From the NCBI GenBank assembly GCA_024280065.1, contig JAJRQX010000003.1, positions 1 through 14,056 of the forward strand: a stretch of 14,056 bases of DNA. The letters are read 5' to 3'. Position numbers and translations under genes: made by a program. How positions within the stretch are numbered: position 1 is the stretch's first letter; every line of letters starts with the position of its first letter. The notes under the pieces are model-generated. The model did no database searches and was not told the origin of the DNA. It saw only the letters and a program-made list of their open reading frames with translations. Origin of the DNA: Aquificota bacterium (GTDB lineage: Bacteria; Aquificota; Aquificia; Aquificales; Aquificaceae). This document shows, piece after piece, positions 7,054-14,056 of this stretch.

Positions 7054-9130
7054 ATCCCGCAACCGCACCCACTATCCTGAGGAGACCCTCTGCCACCTCC
7101 TCGGTTGATGTCCCGAGCACGGGATACCCGTTCAGGGTCTCAAGACCTATCCTCTTGGCTATCCCCCCTACAGGTACGAAATCACCATCTACGGAAAAGA
7201 CCTTGGTGGGTGATATGTAAACCCTTTCCCTTTCGTCTTTCTTCAGATCCTCCACCGAGAACTCAAAGGTCTTCCTGTTTAGGGATATAAGCAGACTCCT
7301 GTCGCCGTTACCTATGTAAACCTTAACGTCCCCCCTTGAGGAGAGGACCCTGTAGAGGTCCCTTATCAGGTCCTCATTCACCTCCTTCATCTTTACAAAT
7401 TCCTTAACCCTGAAACATTCATTAAAGACAGCGAAACCGCAGTCCTTCCTGCAGAACTCGTGGTCTATCAGGTCAAACAGCCTGGATATGGCCTGTCCCT
7501 TTGAAGCTAACACCCTCTCCTCACCTATGAGTCCAAGAACGCTACCCCTCATCAGGGCCTGTCTTACGGGTGTCTTCAGGTTCACAAAGTATAGCTTCAC
7601 ACCCCTCCTCTCCAAGTCCTCCACGTACTCCTTCAGGACGTCTATAGCTGTGGCGTCAATGTGGTTTACGGACTCACAGTCTAAGAGGAGGAACTTAACA
7701 GAACTCCTATCCTTGAGCACCTCGTCTATAGCCTCCACTATGTGCTCCGCGTTGGCGAAGTATAGGGAGGCGTCGGGCCTTACGAAGAGTATCTGGGGAC
7801 AGGTGGGTAGGTTGAAGAGTTCGGCGTTTACGAATGTCATTGACCGTGGGTCTCTGGTCAGAACTACTATCCTCGGGTACATGCTCCTCCAGAGGAAGAG
7901 GATCAGCGACAGGACTATACCTATGAAGATGGCGTAGTCGGGTTTCATTATGAAGGAGAAAGTGAAGGTAACCGTTGCGACCACACCGTCCTGGGGGTTT
8001 GTCCTGTAGAGCTCAACGAAGGCTTTGGGCTTCACTATCCCAAGAACCGCCACTATGACGACGGCGGCGAGGACCGCCCTCGGGAGGTTATAAAGAAGTG
8101 GTGCGAAGAAGAAGAGGGTGAGTATTATGAACATGCTGGTGAATACGCTGGAGAGACCCGTCTTCGCCCCTGCCAAGAAGTTTACCGCACTCCTTGAGAA
8201 AGATCCGCTCACAGGATATCCCCTGAAGACGGAGTTCACTAAGTTGGCGAGACCCTGACCAACAAGCTCCTGGTCCACATCCAGCTTGAACTTGGTCTGG
8301 GCTGCCATAGTCTTGGCTATGGCGTAAGCTTCCATGAAGCCTATGATAGCTATGACCACCGCCTGACCCACTAGCTCCTCAAGGGTGTCTGCGTCCACAG
8401 TGGGGAGAGAAGGTTTGGGCAGGCCCGAGGGTATATCCCCAACCACCTTAACACCCTTTTCCTCTAAGTTCAGATAGTAAGCCGCCAAGGTGGAAACGAC
8501 CACAGCTATCAGGGCACCCGGGAAGAGGGGGTGTATCCTTCTTGATAGTATTATGAAGCCTGTGGCCAAGAACCCTATGGCCGCCGTGTAGATGTGGACC
8601 TCGTCCAGGTGCTTGGCGATCTCAAGAAAGTTCTTGAAAACGAACTCGTGCTTCTCCACCGTTATTCCCAGGAGGTGGGGTACCTGAGTTGAGGCTATTA
8701 TTATCGCTGCTGCGTTTGAGAAGCCTACTACAACCGCATGGGAGACGAAGTTCATTATGAACCCGAGTCTGAAGATACCCAGGGCGAGCTGGAAGATACC
8801 TACAAGGAGGGCAAGAACCGCTGCTAACTTTACGAACTCCTCCGTTTCAGGCTGGGCTATAGGCAGCAGCGATGTGAAGACGAGAAGGCTCACTATGGCG
8901 ACCGGACCTGTCTGGAGCTGAGGTGAGCTACCCCAAAGGGCGGCAACCGCTGGGGCAAGGGCGGAAGCGTACAGGCCTATGACGGGTGGCAGACCTGCCA
9001 GCATCGCGTAGGCCATGGACTGGGGAACTAAGACCACCGCGACGGTAAGACCTGCTACAAGGTCCCGTATAAGTGACTCCTTGTTTATCCTCCCCTTCCA
9101 GCCGAGGAAAGGAAAGACCCTAACAAGCAT
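7037..9130 (-). CDS. SulP/SLC26-family anion permease with STAS domain and C-terminal extension
   Basis: Inner-membrane anion transporter of 697 residues. The SulP membrane domain (about 20-420) opens with [24 protein letters not shown] and contains GSFSRS (309-314), part of the family's conserved core. The cytoplasmic STAS domain is about 444-552, with SpoIIAA-like Asp484 and IDATA around Asp492. Next comes a cluster His557, Cys560, Cys564, Cys572 (H-x2-C-x3-C-x7-C), then about 125 residues matching no domain I know. The substrate is open: sulfate, bicarbonate and dicarboxylates are all known in the family. An in-frame TGA directly precedes ATG 9130, so no earlier start exists; GGTGA abuts the ATG as a poorly spaced RBS. 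It is second of a co-directional SulP pair, 16 nt after its paralog. Its tail overlaps the convergent SDR gene by 17 nt. Confidence 0.95.
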   Translation of the reverse strand: MLVRVFPFLGWKGRINKESLIRDLVAGLTVAVVLVPQSMAYAMLAGLPPVIGLYASALAPAVAALWGSSPQLQTGPVAIVSLLVFTSLLPIAQPETEEFVKLAAVLALLVGIFQLALGIFRLGFIMNFVSHAVVVGFSNAAAIIIASTQVPHLLGITVEKHEFVFKNFLEIAKHLDEVHIYTAAIGFLATGFIILSRRIHPLFPGALIAVVVSTLAAYYLNLEEKGVKVVGDIPSGLPKPSLPTVDADTLEELVGQAVVIAIIGFMEAYAIAKTMAAQTKFKLDVDQELVGQGLANLVNSVFRGYPVSGSFSRSAVNFLAGAKTGLSSVFTSMFIILTLFFFAPLLYNLPRAVLAAVVIVAVLGIVKPKAFVELYRTNPQDGVVATVTFTFSFIMKPDYAIFIGIVLSLILFLWRSMYPRIVVLTRDPRSMTFVNAELFNLPTCPQILFVRPDASLYFANAEHIVEAIDEVLKDRSSVKFLLLDCESVNHIDATAIDVLKEYVEDLERRGVKLYFVNLKTPVRQALMRGSVLGLIGEERVLASKGQAISRLFDLIDHEFCRKDCGFAVFNECFRVKEFVKMKEVNEDLIRDLYRVLSSRGDVKVYIGNGDRSLLISLNRKTFEFSVEDLKKDERERVYISPTKVFSVDGDFVPVGGIAKRIGLETLNGYPVLGTSTEEVAEGLLRIVGAVAGSKPSP

Positions 9131-9146
9131 TCACCAAAATTTTAAC

Positions 9147-10907
9147 TTATTTAACGGTAAGGCACTCCTTAAACACCGTGTGCGGACAACCCTCCCTGCA
9201 GAAGCTGTGGTCAATCCTCTTGAAAAGCTCCACTATGGACTGCCCTTTGGAGTCAAACACTAGATCGTGCCTAACCACCTTGTCAAACCCGGCGTTCTCT
9301 AAGAGAGGATAGACATCGCAGCCTATATTAGCGAAGGCGGCTTCAACACCGAGGTTTCTGAGGGTCCTTATCAGCCTTATTACGGTCTCCGAACCGGTGG
9401 CATCCGTGTAGTTCACAGCCTCCATGTCTATGAGGACGAATTTGAGGGGTCCTTTAGATAGCCTCTCCTTGGTTCTGTCTATTATGTAGTCGTAAACGTA
9501 TTGGGCGTTTCCGAAGTATATGGACATGTTCGGCCTTATATAAAGTATCTGGGGACACTCTGGAAGCCCCCTCTTCTCCGCGTTTACGAAGGTGTTGGAC
9601 TCCGGGTCCCTTGAGAGGATCACTATCCTCGGATACATGGTCCTGTAAACGAAGCTTCCCAAAGAGAGGAGAACGCCCAGGGTTATGGCGACCCAGAGGT
9701 CCATGAAGAAGACAGAGAAGAAGGTAACCCCTGCGACCGCTCCGTCCATCTTGTTTATCCTGTAAAGCCTGATTATGTCCTGGGGTTTGATCAAACCGAT
9801 CACCGCGGACAGGACCACAGCGGACAGGGTGGCCTTGGGAAGGTAGTAGAAGGCGGGGGCTAACAGAAAAAGGGTCACACCCACCAGAGCTCCTGTTATA
9901 ACGCTCGCAAGGGGTGATTTGGCTCCCAGGGCGTAGTTCAGGGATGACCTTGAGAAGGAGCCACCTGCCGGAAAGCCTTTAAAGAAGGAGACCGCAACGT
10001 TTGCAAGCCCTTGACCTATAAGCTCCTGGTTCGGGTCCCACCTGTCCCCAACTTTTATGGCGAGCGTCTTAGCTATCGCGACCGCCTCTATGAGTCCGAA
10101 AAAGGCGACAACAAGGGCACCTCCCCACATCTTGCTCATGACCTCAGAGTCTATAGGAGGGATCGTAGGGCTCGGCAGTCCTTGGGGGACGTTGCCCACT
10201 ATAGCCACACCCTTCTCTGGAAGGTTGAAAAGGTATGTTATCAGGGAGGTGACCACCACAGCCATCAGTGCCCCTGGGAGGTAGGGGCTTATCTTCCTTG
10301 AGACCCATATGATAGCGTAGGCTCCCACACCTAAGGCCAATGTGTAGGGGTTCGTCAGGTTCAGCTTCTGAACTATGTCGGAGATTATAGTGAATATGTG
10401 GGTAGTGTTCACGACAGGGAAGCCGAAGAGATGTTTGAACTGGGAGAGGGCTATGACCATAGCACCCGCGGCGGTGAAACCTATAACCACGCTGTTTGAT
10501 ATGAGGTCAACTATGAAACCGAGCTTAAGCACGCCCACAGCAAGCCTTACTATGCCAACCATCAGGGCAAGAAGTCCCATGTAGGCGACCCACTCGTCCG
10601 TCATAGGTTCCAGCTGGAGACCGTAGAGGACGGAGGCTGAGAGCAGGCATGTCATAGCCACAGGCCCGGTTCCTAAGAACCTTGAACTCCCGAAGACAGC
10701 TGCGACTATCGTGGCTATGAAGGCCGTGTACAGGCCCGTGATCGGGGGCATGCCTGCAAGAAGGGCGTAGGCCATAGCCTGAGGGACGTAAACTGCGGCA
10801 ACTGTAACCCCTGCTACGGTGTCCCTAAAGAAGGCGTCCCTGGAGTAGTCCCTGAGCCAAAGGAGGATAGGGAAGATACGATGGCCCGCACTTAAGGGAC
10901 TTTCCAT
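9147..10907 (-). CDS. SulP/SLC26-family anion permease with STAS domain
   Basis: Inner-membrane anion transporter of 586 residues, a paralog of the following gene with similarity along the whole shared length. The membrane domain covers about 25-430, with DTVAGVTVAAVYVPQAMAYALLAG near the N-terminus and GSFSRS at 316-321. The STAS domain is about 451-560, with Asp494 and TDATG around Asp502. The protein ends soon after a His567, Cys570, Cys574, Cys582 cluster (H-x2-C-x3-C-x7-C) that its partner also has. Substrate is not determinable: sulfate or bicarbonate would both make sense in an autotroph. ATG 10907 is the only reasonable start, since the in-frame codon eight positions upstream is the protease's own TAA. 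No Shine-Dalgarno is visible, but TATAAT lies 12 nt before the ATG, so a near-leaderless mRNA is possible. Spacing of 21 nt to the protease gene and 16 nt to the second sulP gene suggests an operon. Confidence 0.95.
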   Translation of the reverse strand: MESPLSAGHRIFPILLWLRDYSRDAFFRDTVAGVTVAAVYVPQAMAYALLAGMPPITGLYTAFIATIVAAVFGSSRFLGTGPVAMTCLLSASVLYGLQLEPMTDEWVAYMGLLALMVGIVRLAVGVLKLGFIVDLISNSVVIGFTAAGAMVIALSQFKHLFGFPVVNTTHIFTIISDIVQKLNLTNPYTLALGVGAYAIIWVSRKISPYLPGALMAVVVTSLITYLFNLPEKGVAIVGNVPQGLPSPTIPPIDSEVMSKMWGGALVVAFFGLIEAVAIAKTLAIKVGDRWDPNQELIGQGLANVAVSFFKGFPAGGSFSRSSLNYALGAKSPLASVITGALVGVTLFLLAPAFYYLPKATLSAVVLSAVIGLIKPQDIIRLYRINKMDGAVAGVTFFSVFFMDLWVAITLGVLLSLGSFVYRTMYPRIVILSRDPESNTFVNAEKRGLPECPQILYIRPNMSIYFGNAQYVYDYIIDRTKERLSKGPLKFVLIDMEAVNYTDATGSETVIRLIRTLRNLGVEAAFANIGCDVYPLLENAGFDKVVRHDLVFDSKGQSIVELFKRIDHSFCREGCPHTVFKECLTVK

Positions 10908-10913
10908 CGGTTC

Positions 10914-10928
10914 GGTTATATTATAACC
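10914..10928 (-). promoter_or_regulatory. Candidate promoter -10 (TATAAT) inside a perfect inverted repeat, before sulP
   Basis: On the minus strand a consensus TATAAT lies at 10925-10920, 12 nt before the sulP ATG. It sits inside the perfect 7-1-7 inverted repeat GGTTATA-N-TATAACC (10914-10928), which fills most of the 21-nt gap after the protease stop codon. No good -35 is visible at 16-18 nt. The repeat could be an operator or chance AT-rich symmetry. It is too AT-rich, with a one-base loop, to be a terminator. Confidence 0.4.
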
Positions 10929-13712
10929 TTAACTCCGCCAGAACCTGCGCAGAAAGGCTATGAGAGAGATCAGACCCACACCCGCAGCCTGAGAACCTCC
11001 ACCAGAAGGACACCCGGAACCACCGCCGTCTGAAGGATTTACACCGGTCCCTGAAAGACTTACCTCCACTTTTGGCTCATCGGGGTCGTCGGACAGGATC
11101 TCAAGGACAGCGGACTTAACTCCTTCAGAAGAAGGTGTGAAGGAGACGCCAATAACACACTCATCGCCCGGATACAGGGGAGCCGTGCAATTGTTGTTGT
11201 AAGAAAACTCAGAGGGATTCTGGCCTGTCAGCCTTACCTCCGTGACAGTGATCGTCCCCCCGCTTCCTGCGTTCCTCACCCTGACCTGAGACGTTAAGGT
11301 TTTCCCAACCTCAACGTTTCCGAAGTCAATAGATAGAGGCTCAACCTCTATGTCTGGGATGTACCCTGTCCCGCTCAGGGGGACGGTTACGGTCGGTTCA
11401 TCCGGGTCGTTTGATGATATCCTCAGCTCCGCACTCTTTGAACCCTCCGAGGTCGGGGAGAAGGTAACGTCAACAGTGCAGGAGGAACCTGGGCCGACAG
11501 GAGCTGTAAGGCAGTCGGTGGTGTAGCTGAACTCATTTGCGTTCTGACCTACCACGGAGACATCCGTTATCTGGAGGACCTGCTCACCCAGGTTTGAAAC
11601 GGTAACCGACATGGTCTTTGAGCTTCCAACCTGAACCCCTCCGAAGTCAAGGGAGGAGGGCTGGACATCAATATCTGGCGGTGATAACACCTTGGCTACG
11701 ACCCAGACATCGTCAACCTGCCACCACCAGTGCCAGCCTGGAGATACGTAAGTGAACCTGATTTTAAGGCTCGGTCCGTTCAAGAACTGGGTCAGGTCGA
11801 CGATCTCCTCCCTCGGTCCTCTGAAGTCAGCCCTATCGTAGATGAAGGCGGTCTGCCAGGATCTTCCCCCGTCCGTGCTCACCTCAACTATACCCTGATC
11901 GCTGCCACCGAAGTCGTTAAAGTCGGACCTGAAGAAGAGCTTCACCGAAACAGCCCCTGAAACGTCCAGCTCGGGACTCACCAGGGATGTGTTCATTGTG
12001 GTGTTCGGACCACACCAGTCAGAGTCCGCTATGGCCGCATGCCCGGAGCTACCCGTCATGTTGGGTCTCCCCGTTTTGGCCGTGCTCTCCCAGACACAGT
12101 CTCCCCCGTTATTTACCACGGTCCACCCCGCGGGGACCCAGGACTCAAAGTCTTCCTGCAGTATAGGATCACCCTCTATCATGATGGCTGTGCAGCTCAC
12201 GTCCCTGTCAAGGAATAGAGAGCAGCTTGGGTTTGAACCGCAAGAATAACAGTCGCCGCCCCAACCCACGAAGGTGGTTCCTGCAGAGGGCTGAGCCGTC
12301 AATGTGACCGAGGAACATGCCTGGAAGGAGTAGGAGCAAGTCCCCGGGCAGCTTATACCTGCAGGATCGCTTACAACGCTCCCGTCCCCACCTCCTATTA
12401 TGCTCACTGACAGGCTGGCCGAAGGGGAGACTTCCAGGGCGTTCCTTGCGTTTATCCTCCCGCCGCTGGCCACCTTGCCTGCGAAGCTGTTCTTCTTATC
12501 AACGCTGGATATTATCCTGAACTTAGTCTCGCACAGGCTCTCGTTTGGAAAGGCGGACCTTACGAGGGCAGCCAGGCCGCTAACGTGGGGTGCCGCCATG
12601 GAGGTGCCTGACAGCGTGGCGTAGCCTCCCGGATAGGTGTTCAGGATATCAACCCCGGGGGCTACCACGTGGACCGACTTTTTTCCGTAATTGGAAAAAG
12701 AGGCCAAGTTATCGGCGTGGTCGGAAGCAGCAACCGATATTATATTGTCCAGCTTATAGGAGGCGGGATAAAAAGGATTCGCATCGTTGTCGTTTGAGGA
12801 GTTTCCTGCTGCCGCCACGAAGAGTATACCTTCTCTACCCGCAGCGTCTATAGCATCCCTGAGCGTCTGGCTGTATCCTCCGCCTCCCCAGGATGCGTTT
12901 ATGGCGACAACGTTCTCACCCCTCTGCTTGAGGGCTATGACGTATTCTATGCTCCTCACGGCGTCAGCCGTCGTCCCACTCCCGGAAGAGTTGAGGAACT
13001 TGACAGCCATTATCTTAGTGTTCCAGGTTACACCGACCACACCAACACCGTTGTCACCTTCAGCCGCGATTATCCCCGCAACGTGTGTCCCGTGTCCGTT
13101 GTCGTCCATAGGGTCCCCATCGTTGTTGGCGAAGTCATACCCATAGCAGTCGTCCACGTAACCGTTTCCGTCATCGTCCACTCCGGGCAGCCCGGAACAC
13201 TCCGCTTCGTTCCTCCACATGTTTCCTTTGAGATCCTGATGGTTGTAATCCACACCCGTATCAACAACGGCAACGATCATGTCCTGCGATCCCGTCGTTA
13301 TGTCCCAGGCCTCTGGGGCATCAATGTCCGCATCGGGAACACCGTCGGTCTGTCCCGTATTGTGAAGGGCCCACTGCTGGTCAAACATAGGGTCCTTAGG
13401 GATTACCTGCGTCCTCAGTATGTAATCGGGTTCTGCGAACTCAACTTCTGGGAGGTGTGTCAAGGCCTTTATAAGCTCCTCAACTTTGCCGGAGATCGGT
13501 TTAAGGAGCAGGTATCTGCTTCCCATTTTTTCCGAGAGAACTTTAAGCTCACCTACTTTGACGAGACCGTAGGTCCTGAGAATATCCCGGACCGCACTTA
13601 AAGGCACCTCTCTTTTGAACTTAACTATTATCCTGCCCGAGTGTTCGGGTTTTATATCCTGAGGGAAGCTGAGGGCAAAAATACAAAAAATAATTACAAA
13701 GAAAAGCTTCAT
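10929..13712 (-). CDS. Secreted subtilisin-like serine protease (S8) with multidomain C-terminus and sorting tag
   Basis: Exported endopeptidase precursor of 927 residues. In order: Sec signal peptide (1 to about 17, MKLFFVIIFCIFALSFP); I9-type inhibitor propeptide (about 22-100); S8 catalytic domain (about 105-425) with Asp151 (VVDTGVDY), His207 (GHGTHVAG), oxyanion Asn304 (AAAGN) and Ser371 (GTSMAAPH). A DDDGNGYVDD loop (179-188), flanked by Cys172 and Cys189, looks calcium-binding and disulfide-locked. Then come a Cys-rich beta repeat like bacterial InlB-type repeats (about 432-511), a jelly-roll/choice-of-anchor J-like region (about 515-675), and two tandem choice-of-anchor D (HYDIN-like) repeats (about 680-783 and 787-890). 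Both of these end in SGTG and carry equivalent Cys pairs 734/745 and 842/852. The C-terminus has SGCPSGGG, a short hydrophobic segment and a basic end. The start has a good RBS. It is first of a likely unit with two sulP genes. Confidence 0.95.
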   Translation of the reverse strand: MKLFFVIIFCIFALSFPQDIKPEHSGRIIVKFKREVPLSAVRDILRTYGLVKVGELKVLSEKMGSRYLLLKPISGKVEELIKALTHLPEVEFAEPDYILRTQVIPKDPMFDQQWALHNTGQTDGVPDADIDAPEAWDITTGSQDMIVAVVDTGVDYNHQDLKGNMWRNEAECSGLPGVDDDGNGYVDDCYGYDFANNDGDPMDDNGHGTHVAGIIAAEGDNGVGVVGVTWNTKIMAVKFLNSSGSGTTADAVRSIEYVIALKQRGENVVAINASWGGGGYSQTLRDAIDAAGREGILFVAAAGNSSNDNDANPFYPASYKLDNIISVAASDHADNLASFSNYGKKSVHVVAPGVDILNTYPGGYATLSGTSMAAPHVSGLAALVRSAFPNESLCETKFRIISSVDKKNSFAGKVASGGRINARNALEVSPSASLSVSIIGGGDGSVVSDPAGISCPGTCSYSFQACSSVTLTAQPSAGTTFVGWGGDCYSCGSNPSCSLFLDRDVSCTAIMIEGDPILQEDFESWVPAGWTVVNNGGDCVWESTAKTGRPNMTGSSGHAAIADSDWCGPNTTMNTSLVSPELDVSGAVSVKLFFRSDFNDFGGSDQGIVEVSTDGGRSWQTAFIYDRADFRGPREEIVDLTQFLNGPSLKIRFTYVSPGWHWWWQVDDVWVVAKVLSPPDIDVQPSSLDFGGVQVGSSKTMSVTVSNLGEQVLQITDVSVVGQNANEFSYTTDCLTAPVGPGSSCTVDVTFSPTSEGSKSAELRISSNDPDEPTVTVPLSGTGYIPDIEVEPLSIDFGNVEVGKTLTSQVRVRNAGSGGTITVTEVRLTGQNPSEFSYNNNCTAPLYPGDECVIGVSFTPSSEGVKSAVLEILSDDPDEPKVEVSLSGTGVNPSDGGGSGCPSGGGSQAAGVGLISLIAFLRRFWRS

Positions 13713-13720
13713 TACCCCCT

Positions 13721-13726
13721 CTCCTC
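13721..13726 (-). promoter_or_regulatory. Ribosome binding site of the protease gene
   Basis: GAGGAG on the minus strand, 8 nt before the ATG at 13712. It is a strong, well-spaced Shine-Dalgarno that fixes the start of a typical signal peptide. It contrasts with the sulP and SDR genes in the window, which have no usable Shine-Dalgarno. Confidence 0.8.
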
Positions 13727-13746
13727 TTTTGTATAGTGTAAAAAAA

Positions 13747-13773
13747 TTTATATAACCTTAGGCTGTTTTTCAA
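13747..13773 (-). promoter_or_regulatory. Candidate promoter of the protease gene
   Basis: On the minus strand TTGAAA (13773-13768) resembles a -35 box. TATAAA (13752-13747) follows after 15 nt, and a weaker TAAATT sits at 17 nt. Transcription would start near 13740, giving a leader just under 30 nt that contains the GAGGAG site. The -35 directly abuts the hairpin that follows groEL. Spacing is slightly short, so the exact boxes are tentative. Confidence 0.45.
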
Positions 13774-13794
13774 GGGGGGCAGGAGAGGCCCCCC
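13774..13794 (-). terminator. GC hairpin after groEL, possible terminator without a U-tract
   Basis: A perfect 7-bp all-GC stem, GGGGGGC/GCCCCCC with a 7-nt loop, begins just after the groEL stop codon. On the minus strand it is followed by TTGAAAAAC and not by a run of T, so it is not a classical intrinsic terminator. It may still end or attenuate groEL transcripts or protect their 3' end. Read-through into the protease gene is therefore possible. Confidence 0.5.
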
Positions 13795-13801
13795 AGGGTT
13801 A

Positions 13802-14056
13802 TCAGTCTAAGTCAGGCATGTCCGTGGGCGTTACATCCTTCTTCTTCTCGGGTTCGGGGAGATCCGCGACCAGGGCCTCAGCTGTGAGCATGGTTCCGCC
13901 TACCGAGGCGGCATTCTCTATGGCTGTCCTCACGACCTTGGTCGGGTCTATGATACCTCTCTCAAGCATGTCCACGTATTCACCGGTAGCCGCGTCAAAG
14001 CCCCAGTTCTTACCCTTCTCCTTACCGAGCTCTATGACCTTCTCAAGGACCACGTA
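13802..14056 (-). CDS. groEL: Chaperonin GroEL, C-terminal fragment (gene continues outside window)
   Basis: Last 84 residues of the 60-kDa chaperonin, which forms the ATP-driven folding cage with GroES. The segment [20 protein letters not shown], then [29 protein letters not shown] and [10 protein letters not shown], is the highly conserved C-terminal part of the equatorial domain. The frame is open to the window edge (a Tyr codon at 14054-14056), so the GTG-encoded residue at 14053 is internal and the gene begins to the right. The tail after ALVADLPEP is [14 protein letters not shown] and lacks the Gly-Gly-Met repeat usual in group I chaperonins. It is transcribed towards the protease gene and separated from it by 89 nt holding a hairpin and a promoter. 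Confidence 0.97.
   Translation of the reverse strand, partial: YVVLEKVIELGKEKGKNWGFDAATGEYVDMLERGIIDPTKVVRTAIENAASVGGTMLTAEALVADLPEPEKKKDVTPTDMPDLD

Noticed and set aside
7102..7116. 13-nt repeat GGTTGATGTCCCG also present near 5639
   Set aside because: Both copies encode a Gly-Thr-Ser-Thr stretch on the minus strand in unrelated proteins; chance identity with shared codon preference is enough.
10914..10928. Inverted repeat as a transcription terminator after the protease
   Set aside because: The stem is AT-rich with a single-base loop and has no U-tract; an operator or promoter symmetry is a better reading.
11030..11660. Possible DNA tandem repeat in the 3' part of the protease gene
   Set aside because: The similarity reflects two diverged choice-of-anchor D protein domains; the DNA copies differ at many positions and are not a nucleotide-level repeat.
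13083..13601. 172-codon + strand frame opposite the protease
   Set aside because: It is antisense to the propeptide and Asp-box region of the subtilase, and no motif is seen.

Overview
The window reads as chromosomal DNA from a thermophilic bacterium, most likely of the Aquificales (Aquificaceae). The grounds are arginine encoded almost entirely by AGG/AGA, frequent ATA isoleucine, charged and compact proteins, near-zero intergenic space, and familiar family types. This is a judgement from codon style and protein feel; no database search was possible. No rRNA, tRNA, CRISPR array, insertion sequence or phage gene was seen, and no stretch longer than 300 bases lacks a gene.

Left part, + strand: the 3' nine-tenths or so of gltB (glutamate synthase large subunit), entering from outside the window. 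It overlaps a 12-helix MFS transporter of UMF1/Atg22 type. That gene runs into a convergent minus-strand gene for a short Ntn-type isoaspartyl peptidase/asparaginase, with a 41-nt overlap. The peptidase gene is divergent, across only 22 nt, from a GTG-started UDP-glucuronate decarboxylase-like SDR gene. The SDR gene in turn overlaps the next minus-strand gene tail-to-tail by 17 nt.

Right part, minus strand, transcribed right to left: the last part of groEL, a GC hairpin and a promoter/RBS region, a large secreted subtilase, then two tandem SulP/SLC26 anion permeases separated by 21 and 16 nt. The protease has a signal peptide, I9 propeptide, S8 catalytic domain, several beta-rich extracellular domains and a cysteine-containing C-terminal sorting tag. 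The spacing suggests one protease-sulP-sulP transcription unit, with a second promoter-like TATAAT just before the first sulP gene.

The metabolic themes are nitrogen assimilation (GltB), repair or salvage of isoaspartyl/asparagine compounds, nucleotide-sugar conversion for surface glycans, protein folding, extracellular proteolysis and anion uptake. No single new system is obvious. The parts most worth a second look are the shared Cys/His cluster after the STAS domain of both SulP proteins, the unassigned C-terminal extension on one of them, the protease sorting tag, and the apparently leaderless genes with shared promoter-like sequences.
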